A stretch of DNA of 9,939 bases, taken from contig CABQHR010000054.1 of NCBI GenBank assembly GCA_902463875.1, positions 1 through 9,939 of the forward strand, read 5' to 3'. The DNA comes from an uncultured Collinsella sp. GTDB taxonomy: Bacteria > Actinomycetota > Coriobacteriia > Coriobacteriales > Coriobacteriaceae. The position numbers and the translations under genes were made by a program. How positions within the stretch are numbered: the stretch's first letter is position 1; each line of letters begins with the position of its first letter. This document shows, piece by piece, positions 7,787 to 9,939 of this stretch. The notes beneath the pieces are model-generated. The model was not told where the DNA came from and made no database searches. It saw only the letters and a program-made list of their open reading frames with translations.

Positions 7787-8791
7787 CTAACGTAACATAT
7801 GCGCGACCAGCTCGGCGCGTGTGCCGATGCCAAGCTTTGCGTATACGCCGGATAGTCGGTTTTTGACGGTGCCCGGCGATACTCCCATATGGCGTGCGAT
7901 TTCGGCGTTGGTCCACCCACGACAGGCGAGCATGGCCATGGTGAATTCCGTGGTCGTCAGGTCGTCAGCCACGTCCTCGCCCGAATCGGGGTTATGGATG
8001 CGCCGCCAGCCGTAGCTGAAGCGGTATGTGATCTCGATGATGTGCGCGAAGTCGTCAGGGTATTGCGTTTTTAGGCATGCCTCGATGAGCCCCTGTAAAA
8101 GGCCGTGGTGCTCGCCGATGAGCTCGATAAGGCCGTCGGGACGCGCAATGTTCCAAGCGGTTCCGAAATGCGTCCTTGCAGCGTCGACGTCTTTGAGACT
8201 CATGCATGCCATGGAAGCTGCCAGGTGCAGGAACAGTTCCGAGATGGGATAGCTTCCCTGTTTCATAATTAGGGCGTTTTCCGCCATGCCCAGACTGCGG
8301 CCGTATTCTCCGCGCAGATACAAGGCGTGCGCCATCACGTAGCTGGCGAACAGGCGCAGGCCTTCGGGCAGATGCGCCGCAAGCGGATAAAACTCTTCGG
8401 CGGAATACGGGGAAGGCAAGTGCAGCAGGACGCTCGCGGCGGAGGCGAACAGGATATGCATGGCGTGGACGGCGGGCGATTCCTCGTCAGTTGGCGTATC
8501 GAGGATGCCCGCAAGGCAACGGCGGGCATCGGCGATACGGTTGAGCGACAGGCTGGCATATCCGCAGATAAAGCATGCGGAATAGCGCAGTGCGGGGTCG
8601 GTAGCGTCAAGATAGGGGTGTGCTGTCTCGGCGGCGAGGGTGGCCTGTCCGCGAAAGTACAGCGCTTCTGCCGTGGCGATGGTGCGTGAATCGGGGTCGG
8701 AAATGCTTGCAACCGCAGCGTCAATCTGCCTCGGCACAAAGGCGGTGCACATCAACGGCATGGGAACGCATGGGTAGTCATCGCAGTCCAT
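7787..8791 (-). CDS. LuxR-type transcriptional regulator with a TPR-like helical N-terminal region
   Basis: This 334-residue regulator probably controls transcription by DNA binding in the cytoplasm. The C-terminal 57 residues form a LuxR/GerE helix-turn-helix: LTTTEFTMAMLACRGWTNAE, then IARHMGVSPGTVKNRLSGVY and AKLGIGTRAELVAHML. The recognition helix lies near residues 305-316. The first 270 residues contain no receiver (no phosphorylatable Asp pattern) and no P-loop; they are alpha-helical with TPR-like pairs (ALYLRGEYGRSLGMAENAL near 156-174), so the input signal is unknown. The ATG at 8791 has GGGAG 7 nt upstream and is preferred over an ATG 12 codons earlier. It sits 155 bp upstream of the surface-protein gene on the same strand, and that gene is its most likely target, by position only. 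LuxR regulators of this kind are abundant in Coriobacteriia. Confidence 0.9.
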   Translation of the reverse strand: MDCDDYPCVPMPLMCTAFVPRQIDAAVASISDPDSRTIATAEALYFRGQATLAAETAHPYLDATDPALRYSACFICGYASLSLNRIADARRCLAGILDTPTDEESPAVHAMHILFASAASVLLHLPSPYSAEEFYPLAAHLPEGLRLFASYVMAHALYLRGEYGRSLGMAENALIMKQGSYPISELFLHLAASMACMSLKDVDAARTHFGTAWNIARPDGLIELIGEHHGLLQGLIEACLKTQYPDDFAHIIEITYRFSYGWRRIHNPDSGEDVADDLTTTEFTMAMLACRGWTNAEIARHMGVSPGTVKNRLSGVYAKLGIGTRAELVAHMLR

Positions 8792-8873
8792 TTTCCATCT
8801 CCCAACAGCTGGCAACACTAGCAGCAATTGTACCCCTGTTGCTCGGGACTGGAATTTGTGGGTATCGCCTACG

Positions 8874-8903
8874 ATTATGCCGAACGTATAAAGGAAGAGT
8901 CTA
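8874..8903 (-). promoter_or_regulatory. Possible promoter of the LuxR-type regulator gene
   Basis: On the minus strand TAGACT (8903-8898) and CATAAT (8879-8874) are separated by 18 bp. They match the sigma-70 hexamers at 4 of 6 and 5 of 6 positions and would give a leader of about 75 nt. A second -10-like TACAAT (8832-8827) closer to the gene lacks a good -35. This is a motif match only. Confidence 0.3.
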
Positions 8904-9016
8904 TCGGCGATGCTCCCAAGGTGGCTACCGAAGCCTAGCTGACCTCGACATTAGGAAAAATTGCCACCCCTGCAAAAAGCTCTGACGCAGCGATGGGAAA
9001 CGAACTCAGCTCTGCA

Positions 9017-9022
9017 TATAAT
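9017..9022 (+). promoter_or_regulatory. Probable -10 element of the guaA promoter
   Basis: An exact TATAAT, with a TG dinucleotide 4 nt upstream (TGCATATAAT), stands 67 bp before the guaA start. The -35 position at 17 bp (8994-8999, TGGGAA) matches the consensus only at 3 of 6 positions, so the promoter may rely on its -10. Transcription would begin near 9029, inside a palindrome. Confidence 0.55.
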
Positions 9023-9025
9023 GAG

Positions 9026-9035
9026 GTCATATGAC
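9026..9035. promoter_or_regulatory. 10-bp palindrome at the expected guaA transcription start (candidate operator)
   Basis: GTCATATGAC is a perfect 10-bp palindrome starting 3 bp after the -10 hexamer. A dimeric repressor bound here would block RNA polymerase. No known purine-regulator consensus is recognised, so the role is inferred from symmetry and position. Confidence 0.35.
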
Positions 9036-9037
9036 GG

Positions 9038-9060
9038 TGCGTTTGCATATGTGCAACGCA
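9038..9060 (+). promoter_or_regulatory. Hairpin in the guaA 5' leader
   Basis: TGCGTTTGCA (9038-9047) pairs with TGCAACGCA (9052-9060) as a 9-bp stem with one bulged T and the loop TATG. It ends 29 nt before the start codon and well before the AAAAGGAG ribosome binding site. No U-run follows, so it is not a terminator; it could stabilise the mRNA or be a second protein site at the DNA level. Confidence 0.4.
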
Positions 9061-9088
9061 TTTCCATCGAACCGAAAAGGAGCTCTGC

Positions 9089-9939
9089 ATGGATCCCAAC
9101 AAGCGTCCCGACGATATGGTGCGTATCACCACTCCCGAACTTGCCCAGGTGTTCATCGGCGAGCAGGTTGCCGCAATCCGTGAGCAGATCGGTGACAAGA
9201 AGGTCCTGCTGGCCCTTTCCGGCGGCGTTGACAGCTCGGTTGTCGCGGCCCTGCTCATCAAGGCCATCGGCAAGCAGCTTATCTGTGTGCATGTGAACCA
9301 CGGCCTGATGCGCAAGGGCGAGAGCGAGCAGGTCGTCGACGTCTTTAAGAACCAGATGGACGCGAACCTGGTCTATGTTGACGCTACTGATCGCTTCCTG
9401 GATAAGCTTGTGGACGTCGAAGAACCCGAGGCCAAGCGCAAGATCATCGGCGCCGAATTCATCCGCGTGTTCGAGGGGGGAGGCCCGCAAGGTTGGCGAC
9501 GAGGTCAGCTTCCTTGCCCAGGGCACCATCTATCCCGACATTCTGGAGTCCAAGGATGGCGTAAAGGCCCACCATAACGTGGGCGGCCTGCCCGATGATC
9601 TGCAGTTTGAGCTCTGCGAGCCCGTCAAGCTGCTGTACAAGGACGAGGTCCGCGTTGTCGGTCGCGAGCTCGGCCTGCCCGAGAGCATGGTCGAGCGCCA
9701 GCCGTTCCCCGGCCCCGGCCTGGGCGTTCGCTGCCTGGGTGCCATCACCCGCGACCGTCTCGAGGCGCTGCGCGAAGCCGATGCCATCGTACGCGAGGAG
9801 ATCGACAAGGCAGGTCTTACCATCTGGCAGTACTTCGCCGTGGTGCCCGACTTCCGCGCCACCGGCGTGCGCGAGGGCAAGCGCGCCTACGACTGGCCCT
9901 GCATCATTCGCTGCATCAACACCGTCGACGTCATGACCG
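9089..9939 (+). CDS. guaA: GMP synthase ATP-pyrophosphatase subunit/domain, frameshifted near 9475-9480 and cut by window edge
   Basis: GMP synthase converts XMP to GMP with ATP and ammonia or glutamine nitrogen, in cytoplasmic guanine nucleotide synthesis. The protein starts at the ATPase half: the PP-loop SGGVDSS at residues 44-50 and [13 protein letters not shown] near 66-78; no glutaminase (class I amidotransferase) domain precedes it. AAAAGGAG lies 6 nt before the ATG. The frame is normal to about residue 128 (EFIRVFE), then a G6 run (9475-9480) throws it off and it would stop at 9575-9577. One base over, from GCC at 9483, family sequence resumes without a stop to the edge: [32 protein letters not shown] and [17 protein letters not shown]. 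Taking one base out of the run restores a single frame. The substrate-binding C-terminal end lies past 9939. Either a real mutation or a sequence error; the family call is firm. Confidence 0.9.

Larger units (their letters stand above)
8792..9088. other. Divergent intergenic region between the luxR-type gene and guaA
   Basis: This 297-bp stretch carries the promoters of two divergent genes. Besides the promoter and palindrome entries, it contains a short plus-strand frame (8822-8938, no stop inside) whose last 26 codons after GTG 8858 have coding-like composition (AYDYAERIKEESIGDAPKVA). It has no ribosome binding site and may be the remnant of a lost gene's 3' end. No terminator was found. 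Confidence 0.6.

Noticed and set aside
7632..7916. 95-codon N-terminal extension of the surface protein
   Set aside because: It would overlap the regulator gene by 130 bp, is basic and unstructured, and would place the signal peptide internally; the ATG at 7631 has its own ribosome binding site.
9475..9482. Programmed -1 frameshift at the G6 run
   Set aside because: A -1 slip leads into the third frame, not the one that carries the rest of GMP synthase; a +1 shift would be needed and no stimulating signal was seen.
9483..9939. Reading the second half of guaA as a separate gene
   Set aside because: No start codon or ribosome binding site precedes the resumed frame, and its sequence continues the same domain directly; a one-base shift within one gene is the simpler reading.

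Overview
The window looks like a chromosomal segment of a GC-rich, Gram-positive gut actinobacterium of the class Coriobacteriia, with a Collinsella-like genus as best guess. This rests on the divergent gyrase-B/ParE-like protein of the type found in Clostridia and Coriobacteriia, a LuxR-type regulator with a helical N-terminal region beside a giant cell-surface protein, a lipoprotein with a classic lipobox, strong AAAGGAG/GGGAG ribosome binding sites and a G/C-biased third codon position. The assignment is inferred from protein character; no database search was run.

Layout, left to right. (1) 1-1768, minus: type IIA topoisomerase subunit B (ParE/GyrB-like), 589 codons present, C-terminus beyond the left edge. 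(2) 1769-2136: a 368-bp divergent intergenic region with a LexA/SOS-box-like inverted repeat (1867-1882) and a perfect 10-bp inverted repeat (1949-1992). (3) 2137-3153, plus: a 338-residue lipoprotein, followed by a strong intrinsic terminator (3182-3216). (4) 3264-7631, minus: a 1455-residue exported surface protein with a twin-arginine-type signal peptide, a beta-rich body of unknown function, a Gly/Ser linker and a C-terminal LAGTG-type sorting signal. (5) 7787-8791, minus: a LuxR-type regulator 155 bp upstream of the surface protein in the same direction. (6) 8792-9088: a divergent intergenic region with an exact TATAAT, a 10-bp palindrome and a leader hairpin before guaA. (7) 9089-9939, plus: the ATP-pyrophosphatase part of GMP synthase (guaA), with no glutaminase domain, a +1 frameshift in a G6 run near 9475-9480, and its 3' end beyond the right edge.

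The outer genes are housekeeping (DNA topology, guanine nucleotide synthesis). Between them lies an accessory cell-envelope block: a lipoprotein convergent to a regulator/surface-protein pair. No RNA genes, insertion sequences, CRISPR arrays, attachment sites or replication origins were seen. The least explained parts are the giant surface protein, its probable dedicated regulator, and the broken guaA frame.
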